Below, piece after piece: positions 36,976 to 49,560 of a stretch of 64,000 bases of DNA (positions are counted from its first letter, which is position 1; the number at the start of each line of letters is the position of its first letter). The DNA comes from Histoplasma ohiense. Lineage: Eukaryota; Ascomycota; Eurotiomycetes; Onygenales; Ajellomycetaceae. The notes below the pieces were generated by a model. That model saw only the letters and a program-made list of their open reading frames with translations. It searched no databases and had not been told where the DNA came from. Location of the stretch: assembly GCA_017607445.1 (NCBI GenBank), contig JAEVHH010000003.1, positions 3,968,001-4,032,000 on the forward strand. The letters run 5' to 3'. Made by a program: the position numbers and the translations under genes.

Positions 36976-38126
36976 ATGTCAGAACCAGCTGTTTCTGTTG
37001 CTGGTTTGAAGTCTATGAAGAGTGATATGCTGTCTGCTATTGAGAGCATTTGCTTGGGTTGTTTGGAGAGGTTGCAGAACCCCTCAGTATATTCTTGCTT
37101 TGTGAACAATGAACAGACATACTGTCATATCTGTCATATATCAAATAGAAGTTGTGCTGCTGTAAGTTTTCTTAAACTAAAGTTGTTATGAATGTTAATG
37201 GGTTATAGATGTCTGAGTGCTTTCACAAAACTGATCAATTTTTGATTAATGAATTTCATGAGATGCTGCTTTCTCATGAAGTTCTGAATGAGAGATTTGT
37301 CATGTATCAAACTGCTGTTGCAAGGTTTGTACTTGATGTGCAGATCTACAAGAACATAGATGAGATTCTAGAATTCTATATGAATTCTGATGATCTGTTG
37401 TCACAGCAGAGTGTGATATTTGATTATAGCAGCATTTCAGAAAGTGTGTTTTCATGTTCTGCTATTACATCAGTGTCATTCTCACTGAGCCAAGATCTTG
37501 GTATGTTATTTGAGTTGATCAATAATGTAGATGAAGATGAGGAAGTGAATGGTTCTGTTGAAGTGTTAGAAAGAAACACAGCAGTATATTGCTGTTGTTG
37601 TATTCAACATTTGACAACATTCCTCTGTCATCATTGTGAGTCTGCTGAGAATTGATGTAAAAAATGCAAGCACTGCTCAGTGATGAAGCACATCTGCATT
37701 CTGATAAGTTATTATTCAAAACAAATGTTTTTATAGTATATAATATTAACTTTCTATTAGATGTCAGTGAATGCTGTTGAATTGACTCAGATGATTATCA
37801 ACACTGCTGAGAATCTAATTGTTGCTGATGTGAATGTTTTGAACATTAATATTTTGCAGAGTGCTGTGACTGTGATAGTTAGATTCTTTGCTGTGAAGAT
37901 CTGAGAGATTCAATGAGACAGTTCTTCTGAGACTCTGACTGAAACAGTGATTGATGAGATTTCAGTGATTACATCACTGATCACAGCTCCCAAGTCATTG
38001 TTGAAATGTTGTGCTTTGTCAGTTGAGAAAATTCAGAATAATAAGCAGGTTTGTCTTGATGACAATTTTTTGAATAACACTGATCAAGCTGAGGCAGATC
38101 TGTTTTTTAATCTCTGAGTGGAATAA
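36976..38126 (+). pseudogene. Antisense six-cysteine gene of A3, three exons (best copy)
   Basis: Exons 36976-37161 (186 nt), 37209-37703 (495 nt) and 37761-38126 (366 nt); introns 37162-37208 (GTAAGT...TATAG) and 37704-37760. The second donor reads ATAAGT; A1 has GTAAGT, so this is one G-to-A hit in GG. Exon 1 is fully open and encodes the motif at 37051-37155: C-x2-C-x11-C-x8-C-x2-C-x6-C. Exon 2 is open for 148 codons, acidic near its end, then reaches a cysteine/histidine cluster (37590-37697) interrupted by one TGA. Exon 3 has three TGA before TAA. The product would be about 349 residues. It faces pol tail to tail, about 30 bases apart. The six-cysteine layout recalls DUF3716 of fungi (from memory). 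Function unknown. Confidence 0.75.
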
Positions 38127-38154
38127 GTATATTCAGCAGTCATTGTCATTTTCT

Positions 38155-41100
38155 TTGTTTTTGTTTACTGACTGACTTCTGATAGATTTTATTAAACTGT
38201 TTCAAGTATTTCTGACTGTTCATCAAGTTTTTCTTGAGTTCTCAAGAATTGTCTGTGTCTGTACAATCTTTCCATTTGACAAGATATTGTGTTTGACTGT
38301 GGTACTGACATTTGTCTAATATAGCTTCAACTTCTCATTTCTCTTGTGTGTCTATAATTATCAGTTCTGCTTGTGGGATTTGTCTGTTGTGTGTGTGATA
38401 TGGTTTGAGAAGGGAAACATGGAATACAGAATGAATTTCTTTATATTATGATGTGAGTTTCAGTTTGTATACCTGTGTACCATGAATATCAATTATTTGG
38501 AAGAGACTCAAAAATTGATGATCTAGTTTGGGTGAGAATTGCAAGATGGATATATTTTTTGCATGCAGCATTACTCAGTCCTCTATCTTAAAGCTTTTTG
38601 ATATATGATGCTGATTGTAATACTTTTTCTCAGCTGTTTTGACAGCTTTCAGACATTCTTGAATTTTGTTCTCTGCTTGTTTCATCTGTTTCACTTGTTT
38701 CATCACTGATTTTGATGTGTCTGTGCTTGGGGGTTCCACATCTATGTGAAGTTCAGTTGGTCGGCTGATCATTGCTTCAGATGATGTCATTTTTATCAAT
38801 GTGTGGAAGATGTTGTTATATGCCCATTGTGTCAGAGAAATTCATTCTATCCAATTATCTTGCTGGTAGCTGCAATATGTGTGAAGATAATGTTCAATCA
38901 TCTGGTTCAATCATTCTGTCTGACCATCAGTTTGTGGGTGGAATGCTGTTGATAATTTTCATTGAACATGGAGCAGGTAACACAATGTTGACCAAAACTT
39001 GCTATTTATTAATGAATCTTGATTGCTAATAATGTTTGCAGATAGATCAAAGTTCTTTGCAACTCTTCATACAATAATATCTGCAAGTTCTTCTGCATCT
39101 AGCTCTGAAGATGTGGACACAATTATAGCCCATTTGATGAATAAATCAATAAATATGACAATAGCATTATAGATTTGACTTCTCTTTTTATTATCTGGCA
39201 GGCCTTCAATAAAGTTCATGCTAATTGTATGTCATTTCTTATCTGACACTGAATGTGATTGTAGCAATCTGTATGACTTGTGCTGTGGTATCTTGATACA
39301 TTGACAAACATTGCAAGTTCTCACATATTCTGCAATCTCATTGCTCATACTATGTCACAAGTACTTGCATTTGATTACTTTGATAGTTTTGTCATGTTCA
39401 AAATGATCATCTTGAGAATCATTATGATTCATTTTCATTATTTCATGTCTTACAGTTTTGTTTTGTGATATGTAGACTTTATCATCTTTTCTGAGCAGAT
39501 CATCTTTATCTACTGCTCAGATTGAATGATTATCTACACTAGTGTCACTCATCTCTAGTCTTCTGTGAAGTTCAGATATACTAATGTCTCTATTCTGAAT
39601 CTGCAGTAAGAGTTTGATGATAGATTCAGCTATCTCTTTGTGATAGACTGTCTCAGACTCAAATATCTTGACAGCTAGAATCTGTGGCATCAGAGTCTCT
39701 AGATTTAACTCTGTAATATCTGTGATCTCATTCTTATTCACAGATGTGTTCTTTATTCTGTAGAAGTTGTTGTCATCAATGACTACAAGTTTCTTCACTC
39801 AACAATTTTCATTAGCTTGCAGATCTTTTCACATCATCTTGATACATTGATCTAACTTTGTGTTTTCTTTTATCTTTAGTGACTTAAAGATCTTCTTACA
39901 CAGCTTCTCTTGCAGAGTAGAGAGCTCTGTCAAGAGAGTTGTGTGTTTTACAAAATCTGAGTGATGACTTGATGCATCTGTGAGATTATTTTTCTCAGAA
40001 TGATGCTCTATTTCAAAATCAAACACTGAGAGCATTTTCATTCAGTGAATCTGATGTTCATTTAGCTGCTTTGTTGTCATGAAGTGCTGAAGGTTGACAT
40101 GATCAGATAAAACAGTTATTGAATGTCTGCTATTATATAAGTAGTGGCATCATTGTCTGAAAGCTTCTACAATCAGCAATATTTCTAGATCATATATTTG
40201 ATAATGTCTTTCTGTTTCTGTGAGCTTTCTAGACCAGAATGTGATTGGGTGTCAGTGATCATCATTCATTAATTGTGATATTACTGTGGTGATTGCAACA
40301 TCAGATTCATCCATTTCTATATAGAGTTTTCACTGCAGATCAAAGTGGACCAATAATGGTGCTTTTGTAAAGCATTCTTTTAACTGCAAAATTGCATACT
40401 TGCAGTTTTTGTCTAACTGAACAGATGTGTTATTCTTCTCTCTTTTCATTTCATAACCTTTTAACAATTCAGTCAGAGGTGCTGTTATTATTAAGAACTT
40501 GTATATAAATCAACAATAGAAATTGATGAATTCTAGAAATATTTGCAATTTGTTTATAGTTTGCAGTTCTGGCCAATCTAGAATCATGTTGACACAGTGT
40601 TTCTCAACAGTAATGTTCTGTGTGATAACCACAAAACCCAAAAATCCAATTTCTGTTGTGTGAAATATACACTTACTAAGTTTGATATATAGTCTCCATC
40701 ATCTTAACCGTTCCAGCACATTCTTAACATGGACGACATGTTCATTAAGTGTGTTTGAATAGATTATGATATCATCAAGATAAGCCATGCAATATACATC
40801 TAAAAAATCACTGAGAGCTTTGTTGATATAAGATTGAAAGATCACAGAGGCATTGGTTAGCTCAAAAGATAAGACTAGATATTCAAAGTGTTCATATTGT
40901 GTTTGAAATGCTATTTTTCATTCATTCTCCACTTGTATGTGAATTCTATGATATGTGTCTCTAAGATTCAGCTGCATATATATTTTGGCATCTGCTAATC
41001 TATCAAGTATTTCACTTATCAAGGGCAGTGAATATCAATTCTTGACTGTTATTTCATTCAATCCTCAATAATCCATGCAAAGATGCAGGGTTTCATCTTT

Positions 41101-41815
41101 CTTGAGTGTGAATAATACTGGTGCATCTGCTGGACTCTTGGATGGATGTATTCAATTCTTCTCTAATACTTTTTCAATATATTCTCAGAGGATGGAGAGT
41201 TCTTGAGGTGATAAGTTATATATTGATTGGTATGAGAGTTTCTTGCCAGGTTTGAGATCTATGGCATGATTGTGAGATGTGTGTTCAGTGTCAGATATGT
41301 CTTCTTAAAATACATCAAGATAATCTTTATAATCATCTGAAATATTTGACTCAGTTGCTGCACTCACAGCTTGTAATGATAAAGCAGTGAATATAACATT
41401 GTCATCATCAATTAGTGTTGTGAATTCTTTAGCAGTATTCAGATGCACATGATTAATATTTGATGCTTTTCTATAGATTCAGCATCTTCACACTCAGTTG
41501 ATATCAGAGTTCACAGCTTTCAATCACAGCATGTTCAAAATTATATCATATCTGCTAATGTCAGCCTCTTTGAAATGATGGAATCTTTCTCTGAGAATGT
41601 GTTCATCATTGATAATCTTCATTGCAGCTCTTTGTTGTTCATATGATTTAATCTTATGATTATCAACTGCTTTCACTACTTTTAGTTTATCTTCTGTCTT
41701 TGAGAAATATTTTGATGCCCAGATGTGGAACATGAAGTTTGTATCTGCATCAGAATTCACTAATGTCCACATCATCAACCATTCTGCTTCTGTCAGCATT
41801 CATATATTCATTGTC
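38155..41815 (-). pseudogene. A3 pol with chromodomain, decayed
   Basis: Same order as A1 pol, mirrored. The protease part is at 41524-41799. RT has YLDD at 40771-40782, so both catalytic Asp codons survive (GATGAT). RNase H is at about 40250-40480. The linker before integrase has open stretches at 39829-40041 and 39517-39798. The integrase core is at about 38880-39230; 38575-38799 is its C-terminal part, and the chromodomain is at about 38180-38340. TGA stops still break every domain. Confidence 0.87.
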
Positions 41816-41869
41816 AATAATCATTTATCTTGCAGTCTAGTTGTTTGTATTCCCAATGCAGCAGCTGCT

Positions 41870-42935
41870 TCTACAATTGAGATTGCTGATTTTTTGCTTA
41901 TCAAACTTGATTGTGCTTTTTGAGATGTAATATTCAACAATCATTTACAATATGACTCTTCTTATGACAGTGAGAACACTCTTTCATTCAGTTATATTTA
42001 TCTTTCTTGATTTGTTCAGTTGAATCTGTTTGTTTCTCTTGTTTTCTCTTGTTTCAATGATTGCTGAATTTATCAGAACAATGCTGATTCTCTATGAATA
42101 TTGCAGATCTTTCTTTGTGAATAGCATGCTGTTGCTCTGATATATTTTTCTTGAGAGTCTGTAGAGTTTGAAGCAACTCTTTGTAGTTCTGAGACTCTTG
42201 ATTTTGACAGTTGAGTTCAGTGTATAATATCTTCAATGTTTTACTATGCAAGTTATCCATTCTTTGTTCTTTGCTATATGAGAGTAAGTAGTATTCTCAG
42301 TCTTTGAGATATTTAGAGAAATCATGTATTGATTGCCATTCTTGTTGCTTTGCATTTTGAAATTTTTGACTCATCAATCAGCACTGATTCTGTGGATTGT
42401 TAATTTGCATTTCTAGATGTGATAATATATTGTCAAAAGTCAATGGTGTTGCTCCTTCACATCTCTCATATAATGATACAAAATTCAATCATTTCTGCTT
42501 AATGTGGGTGTCAAGGTAGAGTTTAACATCATTTATCTTGTATTCTTTCTTTTGATAATACTGATGATGATGTGTAAAGAGAGTCAACATGTGATCTTTA
42601 TAGTTCTTGAATTCTAACATATTTTTTCCTTGATAATAGTTCTTAATCTTCAACCTCAGTGGTGTTTCATTATCATCATCTGTATTGTTCACAGATTGAT
42701 TTTGCAGCAGTTCTGTAGTGATATTCTGAATTAATTGAAGCTCAATGAGAGTATCTTCATGAATCTATACTTCCAACTTGTTGAGCTGCTGTTGTGCATG
42801 CAGAATAGCTAATTGCTGCTCTTATTCATGAATTTGATCATTCAACTGTTGCAAATGCACATTGTGATCATCAGAGGCAGTAGAGGATTCAGATTGATTT
42901 TCAAGAGATCTTGTATGTGTTGAGATCATCTTGTG
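41870..42935 (-). pseudogene. A3 gag, decayed
   Basis: Open stretches lie at 42489-42692 (capsid-like, Lys/Tyr-rich) and 42054-42260 (coiled, before the nucleocapsid). The CCHC zone is near 41935-41980. It is collinear with A1 gag. Stops are mostly TGA. Confidence 0.8.
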
Positions 42936-43034
42936 TGTTTTAACTAATATTGCATGTTTTAACTAATGTTGCATGCTTTATTGTAGATGTGTGTAACAAT
43001 GGACCACTCAAATAAAGTTATGAGTGATTAGAAT

Positions 43035-43305
43035 TGTAAGAGATGGTTGCAGGTATAATTATGAGAGTAGTGTGAAGTATGCATGTAGAATGTTAAGAAG
43101 GTAGCAATCTCTATTATTCAAAGCTAATCACTGATCTTCTAATATCTACAGATATCAGTGAGCATTATATAGATGACTATCATGTGCTACAGCTGTCTAT
43201 GATGCTGTGTGCTATGTCCCTCTTCATTAATTCTGATGTGTTCTATGTTCTTCTATCGCCACATAGCTATTTCCTAATATAGATATCTCCATTGCGTCTA
43301 TTACA
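43035..43305 (-). repeat. A3 5' LTR (271 bp)
   Basis: TGTAAGAGATGG...GCGTCTATTACA. It keeps ATCGCC and TTGCGTC where the left partner reads ATTGTC and TTGTGTC. Confidence 0.94.
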
Positions 43306-43310
43306 TTAAC

Positions 43311-43901
43311 AGTTGAGATTTCACTACAACAGATGTAAGCTCATTCTTTCTTCTACACAGATACAACTTAGAGATTCTGGACTTTCTCAAGACTTCTCAA
43401 GAAATCACATACATTCACAGCTTTATACAGACAGCAGAGAACATCATGAGCAAACTGAAGAAAGTTTATAAATGAACAGAAGCTTCAATGATCAGTGTTC
43501 AGCAAAATTATAAGAATCAAGCAAACATCAGAAGAAGTTCTACAACTCAATATTATGTAGAAGACAAAGTCTGACTGAATCTCAAGAATATAAGAACAGA
43601 TCACCTCTCACATATGCTAGATTATCATCATATCAAGTATACAGTGAAGAAAGTGCTAAATACATACAATTATCAACTCAACATCTCATCTGACATTCAT
43701 GACATCTTTCATACAAATCTGCTCCAATCCATGACTGAGAATTCATTCCCCTCACAGAGAATCTTCAATTGACAGTCATCTGTCATTGTAGAAGAAGACA
43801 ACAAACTCAAGTGGAAAATCAAAGCAATTCTTGACAATAGAATCAATCATCACTGCTGTGAATACCTCATCAAATGAGTAGAATATGATTATCTGATCTG
43901 A
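43311..43901 (+). pseudogene. D1 pol part 3: integrase C-terminus and chromodomain start, decayed
   Basis: Resumes D1 after A3. It encodes the end of the integrase and an SH3-like stretch. The chromodomain then starts near 43770 (Glu-Glu-Asp, then LKWKIKAILD). It breaks inside the chromodomain at CTGA (43898-43901), where E inserted; the last codons are at 51981 onward. TGA again replaces Trp at the W-V-E-Y motif near 43877. Confidence 0.84.
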
Positions 43902-44047
43902 TGTAGTTCAAAGATTGCTTGAGCTGTTCAAAGCTTCTAAGCTTTGCAGCTCTTCTTATACAAAATAACTAGTGCAGTAGCATACACCATTCTTAGTAAT
44001 AGGGGGTGGTGTACACCATGGAAGAATAATAAGCTGAAATTACCACA
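43902..44047 (-). repeat. E 3' LTR (146 bp)
   Basis: TGTAGTTCAAAG...TTACCACA on the plus strand. It differs from 51831-51976 at six positions, all C-to-T or G-to-A in this copy: five at CpG, one at CpC. Confidence 0.95.
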
Positions 44048-44058
44048 TCCTCCTCTAT
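44048..44058 (-). other. E polypurine tract
   Basis: On the minus strand ATAGAGGAGGA directly precedes the LTR start TGTGGTAATT. It is the expected plus-strand priming site. Confidence 0.8.
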
Positions 44059-44509
44059 CAAATCTGTCTATGCCCTTGTGACAGAAATAGTGTTCTGCTG
44101 TGCATGTCTGCCTTTGTGATGTGCTATTTCTGAGATGTCAGTAGTGTGGTGTTTGTCAAGCTCTTGTTGTGATCATGTGTCTTCTAACCACAATTGGTAA
44201 GACACTCACTTCACATGCACATGAGTCTCTATCACAACAACACCAGCCCATCACTAATCAATGTCACTGTTCACAACTATTCTCTTTCATTTGTTCTCTT
44301 GTACTTCTTTCATTCAATCTCCTCTGCCTTGCTTCAATTGTTCTATGCATCTATCCCCTTCTATTGAATGTCTAGCTCTTCTCTATTCTGTGATATAGTC
44401 TCTGATTGCTGTGTCTCTTGCTGTTCTAGTCACATTGTGTGATCTATTGATAGGTTTTTGTTGATCAAATCTTGTTGAAAGCTAATCTGGTGGCTTTCAT
44501 GGTTGCTAA
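44059..44509 (+). other. E region between 3' LTR and antisense gene
   Basis: A pyrimidine-rich stretch without a convincing gene; an open frame at 44169-44375 has no recognised feature. At its end TTGCTAATTGTCTTTAG (to 44519) looks like a branch site plus acceptor, so part of this may be promoter, leader and a first intron of the antisense gene. Confidence 0.45.
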
Positions 44510-45994
44510 TTGTCTTTAGTTTCTACTTCTCATTGTCAGAGTGTATATCTTGCTTATGATTGTCCCATCTTCTCTTCTGATGCCCCTTCTGTGTGTGATC
44601 TTGCTTCTGTTGAGGAGATCGCCCTTGATGATGTTGTGGGGGTAGCACACAATGATGACAATGTGGCTACCTTTTCTGATGATGGGGATGCAAGTGAGGC
44701 GGTTGGTGAGGATGTGGACAGTGATGACAGTGTTTACAAAGATGATGAAATGATGAATGTCTCTGTGTTGTCCTCTGCTGCTGTCTTCTCTGCTCTCATT
44801 TGTGTCTCCACCTCCTCTGCTCCTCTCAATCTCATCTCTTTCATCCCCATCAATCCCCTCCCTTCTTTCTACACTGATTCCTTTCTTTCACCCACTCTTT
44901 GAGAAGCTCTGCACATCTTCCATGGTCTTCCACTCTATCCTCCCCACCCCCCTTCTCCTCCCACTGTCTTCACAAAAACTCACTTTCATACACAGATGTT
45001 GTACAACACAATCTGTTTTGCTAGCTATTTGTCTGTTGCATCTCTTGCTCAGAGTAAGTATGAAATCTTTAGCAATCTTACACATTCTCTGAATTCTGCT
45101 GTTGTTTGTACTGATTGTGTTGAGTGTATGTTATATCTCTCTTTGTCTCTTTTCTATGATTTTCTTTCTAACTTTTTGTAGATGAAATTGTACAGAGTCT
45201 CTGTGTCATTGAGATTATGACAGACAAGAATCTCTGTGCTATATTTGTTTACATCAATTTTTGCATTGTCTCTCTGTCTTTGTGTGCTTTCAGCTTATCA
45301 GATGAGTGTCTTCATCCTCTTTGCTGATGAATGACTTCTGAATTGGTTATTCATAGGAAAGAAATACATGTGCAGAGTAGTTCGAACAGCAACATGGTGC
45401 TTTTTTATACTTGGGATGAGTATACATCTGTTTCTTGTGCAGGTTGTGTGAGGGGCAAAGAGCCATTTCAATTTTGTGTTCTGTCTCCTGTATGTGACTG
45501 TTCTGCCAGCTGTCTCCATCTCTGTTGCAACTGTCTTTGGAGCTTCAAGAGGAGTTTCTGTTTCTTTGATAAGCATACACTTCTTTCTTTTCATTGTGGT
45601 GGCTGTTAATGCTTCTACAGTTACTTCTGATGCCACTCTGTGTATGTCTATCTCTGCTCCCCTCTCAGATCCTTTCATCACTTGTTCATCCTCCTTCACT
45701 TTCAATTCCACTTCTCCCCTTCCTTCAACTCCCATTGGGCGAGCATCCATCATCCATCTCTGTAGAAATTCAGGCGCCCACTCAACTGCTTTGCTCACTT
45801 CTTTCTTGCCCCCCCCTCTTCTGATCAGTTTTTCTCTGTGTATGTGTGCCCATTGTTTTGTTGGGCTTTCTGTGAATCTCTCTATTGAAGATATCAAATC
45901 AGTGTGTCAGGCTCTGTGTGAGGTGGAGATGTGCACTGCACTTCTACATGCATGCCTTGAGATTCTGAAGTTCTTGACACAGGCTGATTTTTAG
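44510..45994 (+). pseudogene. Antisense six-cysteine gene of E (multi-exon, model incomplete)
   Basis: It lies opposite to E pol and converges on it. The first exon (open 44520-44902) is acidic (Asp/Glu/Ser-rich) and then Ser/Pro-rich. Splice-like sites follow: GTATGT at about 45127 to CTAACTTTTTGTAG at 45180, and GTTTAC at about 45248 to TTTCAG at 45293. The open frame 45331-45609 holds the six-cysteine motif at 45436-45561: C-x2-C-x9-C-x16-C-x2-C-x8-C, with GKEPFQFCVL and extra cysteines. A donor decayed to GATAAGC (45568) and an acceptor CTACAG (45620) bound the next intron. The last open stretch (to 45994) ends in a helix-like, Leu/Cys-rich tail. The motif resembles DUF3716 more closely here than in A or C. 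Exon joins are not fully resolved. Confidence 0.55.
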
Positions 45995-46298
45995 TCTTCC
46001 TTCTATTGTGTATGAATAGTTTCCAGGGTGTTGATTTGGGTGTTTCATTGGCATGCGCCTTTTCCTTTGTGCTTCAATTTCTCTGTATTTTTAGAAATCA
46101 GGCGAAGCCTCTGCAGCAGCCATTAGAGTTGCATGCAAATAGATTATTTTTCTGACTTCCTTTTTCCCTTCCTCTTCTAGTCATTAATCTTATGCAACCT
46201 TTTACTGGTTCTACACTTGATGACTAGATGCAGCAGATCTCATGTTTTTCAATGAGAGTCTTCTGCCTCTGTGTATTATACTGTCCCTCTTTGCAAGC
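45995..46298. other. E spacer between antisense gene and pol
   Basis: No open frame of note on either strand. It contains the likely 3' ends of the two converging transcripts. Nothing else recognised. Confidence 0.4.
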
Positions 46299-49200
46299 TC
46301 AGACAACTACAGTGAATGATCTGTTGAAATTAATCTCACTCAATCTCTGAGTGTTCTCAGATGCTGAAATAGCTTGATTCAATGCATTCACTGATGTTTC
46401 TGACAGTTCATCCTCTGAGATCTCTGTGATTGAGCTAGTGTAGACAGTTGAATCCTCTTCTGAATCCCTTTGTTTCTTGTGACTCAATTCACATGCTGAT
46501 TGGCTGTCTTGAGTTCACCTCTGACTGTGTTGTGTCTGCTGTCTATGTCACAATATCATATGGTCAGCAACAGTCTCATCACTTATTGGGGTGTGCTGTA
46601 TGCCTGTCTTTTCCATTTCCTTCCATTCTTTTTTAGTTATTGTCAAGAGGTCTGAGTAAGTGATACTATCTGATTTGTAAGCATCAATGATTTCTCTAAC
46701 TTCTTTGAGCTTTTCTATTGTAAGCCCTCTTTTCTTCAATGCTGATGATAGTGCTGCAGATGATCACAGCTCATTGAAATCCTTCATCTTCACTTCTACA
46801 AGACAAGAGTCATTTATAAGATTGTGTAGAATCCATCTCTCTGATTCTTTCAAAGTGTATGTTTCAAGAGGGTGTGATTTGAGGATTTTGTACAGCTCAA
46901 ATTATCTTGATTGGAACTTCTCAGATTCTTCATTTTGTATGAGAACTCAAGTGCCCACAGTGAGGCTTGTTTCTTTCACTAGTGAGTCTTGTATTCTTTT
47001 CAATTGTATGATGCAGTTGAGTAGTAATTCATTTGCTTTTGCTTGAATGTGGCTAACTTCCTTCACTCTTGATTTCATATCTACAACCACTATCTCCTCC
47101 TCTATCTGCTCCTGCATATCCCCTGGGATACATGGATGCACTTCATAGAGCAGGTAGAACAGTGAGCACTTTGAGACTGCATGCTGATGAACTCATATTG
47201 TGAATAATGTCTGTCTCAGATATTCATCTCATAATCTCATGAGCTTTCTTACTAGATATTTCATCAGCATGCTGCCTAGTATTTCATTTAAGTGTTTGAC
47301 TTTTTCATTTGTACAAGGGTGATAGAGTGTTGTTGTGCAATGCTTTGTCTGCAACTGTTTGATGAAGTGTCTCACAGCTTCTTCTACAAGGTTTGCACTG
47401 TTATCTGTCAATATCTCATGAGGCATATTATAATTGATGTAGATATCATTGTGTAGAAATTTAGCAATGATCTTCTTTGTCACCTCTGACACCACTCATG
47501 CGATTGACCATCTCATGATGTAATCAATTGCTGTTATTATCCAGCAGTTCTCATTTGATGTTTGTGGCAATACTCCAATGAGATCTATCTCTCAATGTTC
47601 AAACAGTTTAATCATATCTTCTATCTGATGTTGTGTTCTCTCACACTTCAATCCTTGTTTTGTGCTCTTTGAGACTTGGCAGTTCAGACACTTCTGCATG
47701 TATGCTTGGATATCTTCTTTCATGCTTGGTCAGTATACTCAATCTTTCAGAACACTCATAAGTTCTGAGCTCCCCAAGTGGCTGAACTTCTTGTGCATAT
47801 GATTTATCAGATTTTGTCAAAACTGAGGCTCAAGATACAATGCCTTCACATAATCAAGATCACAGTAAAGCACAACATTCTTCTCTAACTTTGCAAGCTT
47901 GAATTTTGAAAACATCTCTTCTATTACCTTCACCAGGCATTTATCAGCTGATACACTCCCATTCTTCAAGCAGGTGATCATGGCTTTCAATCACTCTGCC
48001 TCATCACAACTTCTCAGTGTCATTAGTGTGAACTCTCTCTGTGCTGTGTTTGCTGAATCTTCTTTCATGAAGTCAGATCTACAACTTATGACATCTGGCA
48101 TGATAGCATCCACCCTCTTTCTGTATTTGATTTGAAGGTTGTATATCTGGAACTCTGATATCCATTGTGCTAGCCACTTGAAGGGTTTGGTTGTTGTTTG
48201 CAAATAAATGAGGCTTTCATGGTCAGTGATCACTGTTGTTGTATGCCCATTGTTGATATATCAATCCCACAGGTCTAGTGCATGTTTGATTGCTAGAAGT
48301 TTCTTCTCATGCACAGGATAGTTAAGTTCTGCATCTGACAGCTTTCAGCCATCATACACTACTGGGTGTAATTTATCATCCTCCTCCACTTGCAAGAGAG
48401 AGCACTCAATGGCTCATTCTGATGCATCAGTTTCAATTGTGAAGGGCTTTGTACAATCCAGTTGAATAAGCACTGAAGATGTTGTCATATGTTTCCTAAG
48501 TTCAAGAAAGGTCTCTTTGCAGGAGGCATTTCAGATGATTGAACAAAATTTCTTCTTGCAAAGCTCAGCATCTGTCTTCTTAAGAAGATCTGACAGCAGA
48601 GCAGTGATTCATATGAAATTCTTTACAAATCTTCTGTAATAGAATGTCAGTTCTAAAAATTGGTGTATGTGGTGTATGTTTCTAGATCTTGACCATTTCA
48701 CAATAACTTCTAGTTTTTCAGGGATTGAGTGTATGTGACCCTCTTCCACAAGATGTCCCATGAACTCCAACTCCTTTGTATCAAACACATATTTCAATGA
48801 TTTGATGTAGAGCTTGTGCTCTGCCAGAGTTGTGAGCATCTGATTCACATGTTGTAGATGCTCTTTGTATGAGTTTGAAAAGATTAAGATATCATCAAGA
48901 TATACAAGACATGATTGACTGTTCTGTTTTGCAAGGATTGTATTCATTATTGTCTGAAAGGTTGCAGGGGTGTTTGTAAGCCCCATAGATATCACAAAAA
49001 ATTCAAACTTTTCTCATTGTGTGTTAAACACTGTTTTGAGCACTGATAGTTCATCTATGCAAATCTGCCAGTATCCTGCAAGTAGGTCAATCTTTGTCAA
49101 GTATTGAGTATTTTCTATCATATCTAGTTGTTGTTGAATTCACAGTAGTGGATATTCATTCTTTACAGTGAGTTTATTGAGCATCTGATAGTTGATGCAC

Positions 49201-49560
49201 ATACACCATTCTCCATTTGGCTTCTTAGTGAATAGAACTGGAAAGCCTCATGTGCTGAAGAATGGTTGTATAAGACTCCTCTTCAACAACTCCTCTATCT
49301 GCCACTGTAATTCCTTGAGATGCATTTGTGATAGAGGGTACATGTTGTGATTTATTGGCTTTGCATCCCTCATATCAATCTCATGGATGAATTCTCTTTC
49401 AGATGGCAGAGAAGACAGAAGATTCATTCAGAAGATCTTTTTATGCTTTTCAAACAGTGCTTTTATATGTGTTTTGTTTTTTGAATCTTTTGCAGATGAT
49501 GATTCTTTTGTCTCAGATTCTTTTATAATGTATAGAATGCTCTGAGTTGAAGATTTACAC
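46299..49560 (-). pseudogene. E pol (RT, RNase H, integrase), lightly decayed
   Basis: RT spans about 48600-49400 with an intact YLDD box near 48885-48910 inside a 128-codon open stretch (48609-48995). RNase H is at about 47990-48480, with the ITDHESL motif near 48213-48233. The integrase core is at about 47229-47560, with HPCTNEK near 47290-47330. The C-terminal domain (46947-47141) is followed by a helical extension (46548-46739) and an acidic tail (46299-46487) of unknown role. No clear chromodomain was found, unlike A, C and D. Stops are TGA plus a few TAA/TAG. The limits are approximate. Confidence 0.82.

Larger units (their letters stand above)
36162..43305 (-). mobile_element. Element A3, complete family A LTR retrotransposon (7144 bp)
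   Basis: 271-bp LTRs are at 36162-36432 and 43035-43305. The perfect target site TTAAC is at 36157-36161 and 43306-43310. It is inserted in the D1 integrase. Minus-strand gag and pol, and the plus-strand antisense gene, are all recognisable. It keeps a YLDD box in RT, the only A copy here to do so. Confidence 0.96.

Noticed and set aside
45298..45897. 199-codon minus-strand frame in element E, the longest in the window
   Set aside because: It overlaps the cysteine exon in reverse and shows no domain. The plus-strand reading has splice-like sites and the shared cysteine motif. A sense third gene of E is not excluded.
44059..46298. A host gene trapped between retrotransposons
   Set aside because: It lies inside element E, between pol and the polypurine tract, and so moved with it. 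It may derive from a host gene but is element cargo here.
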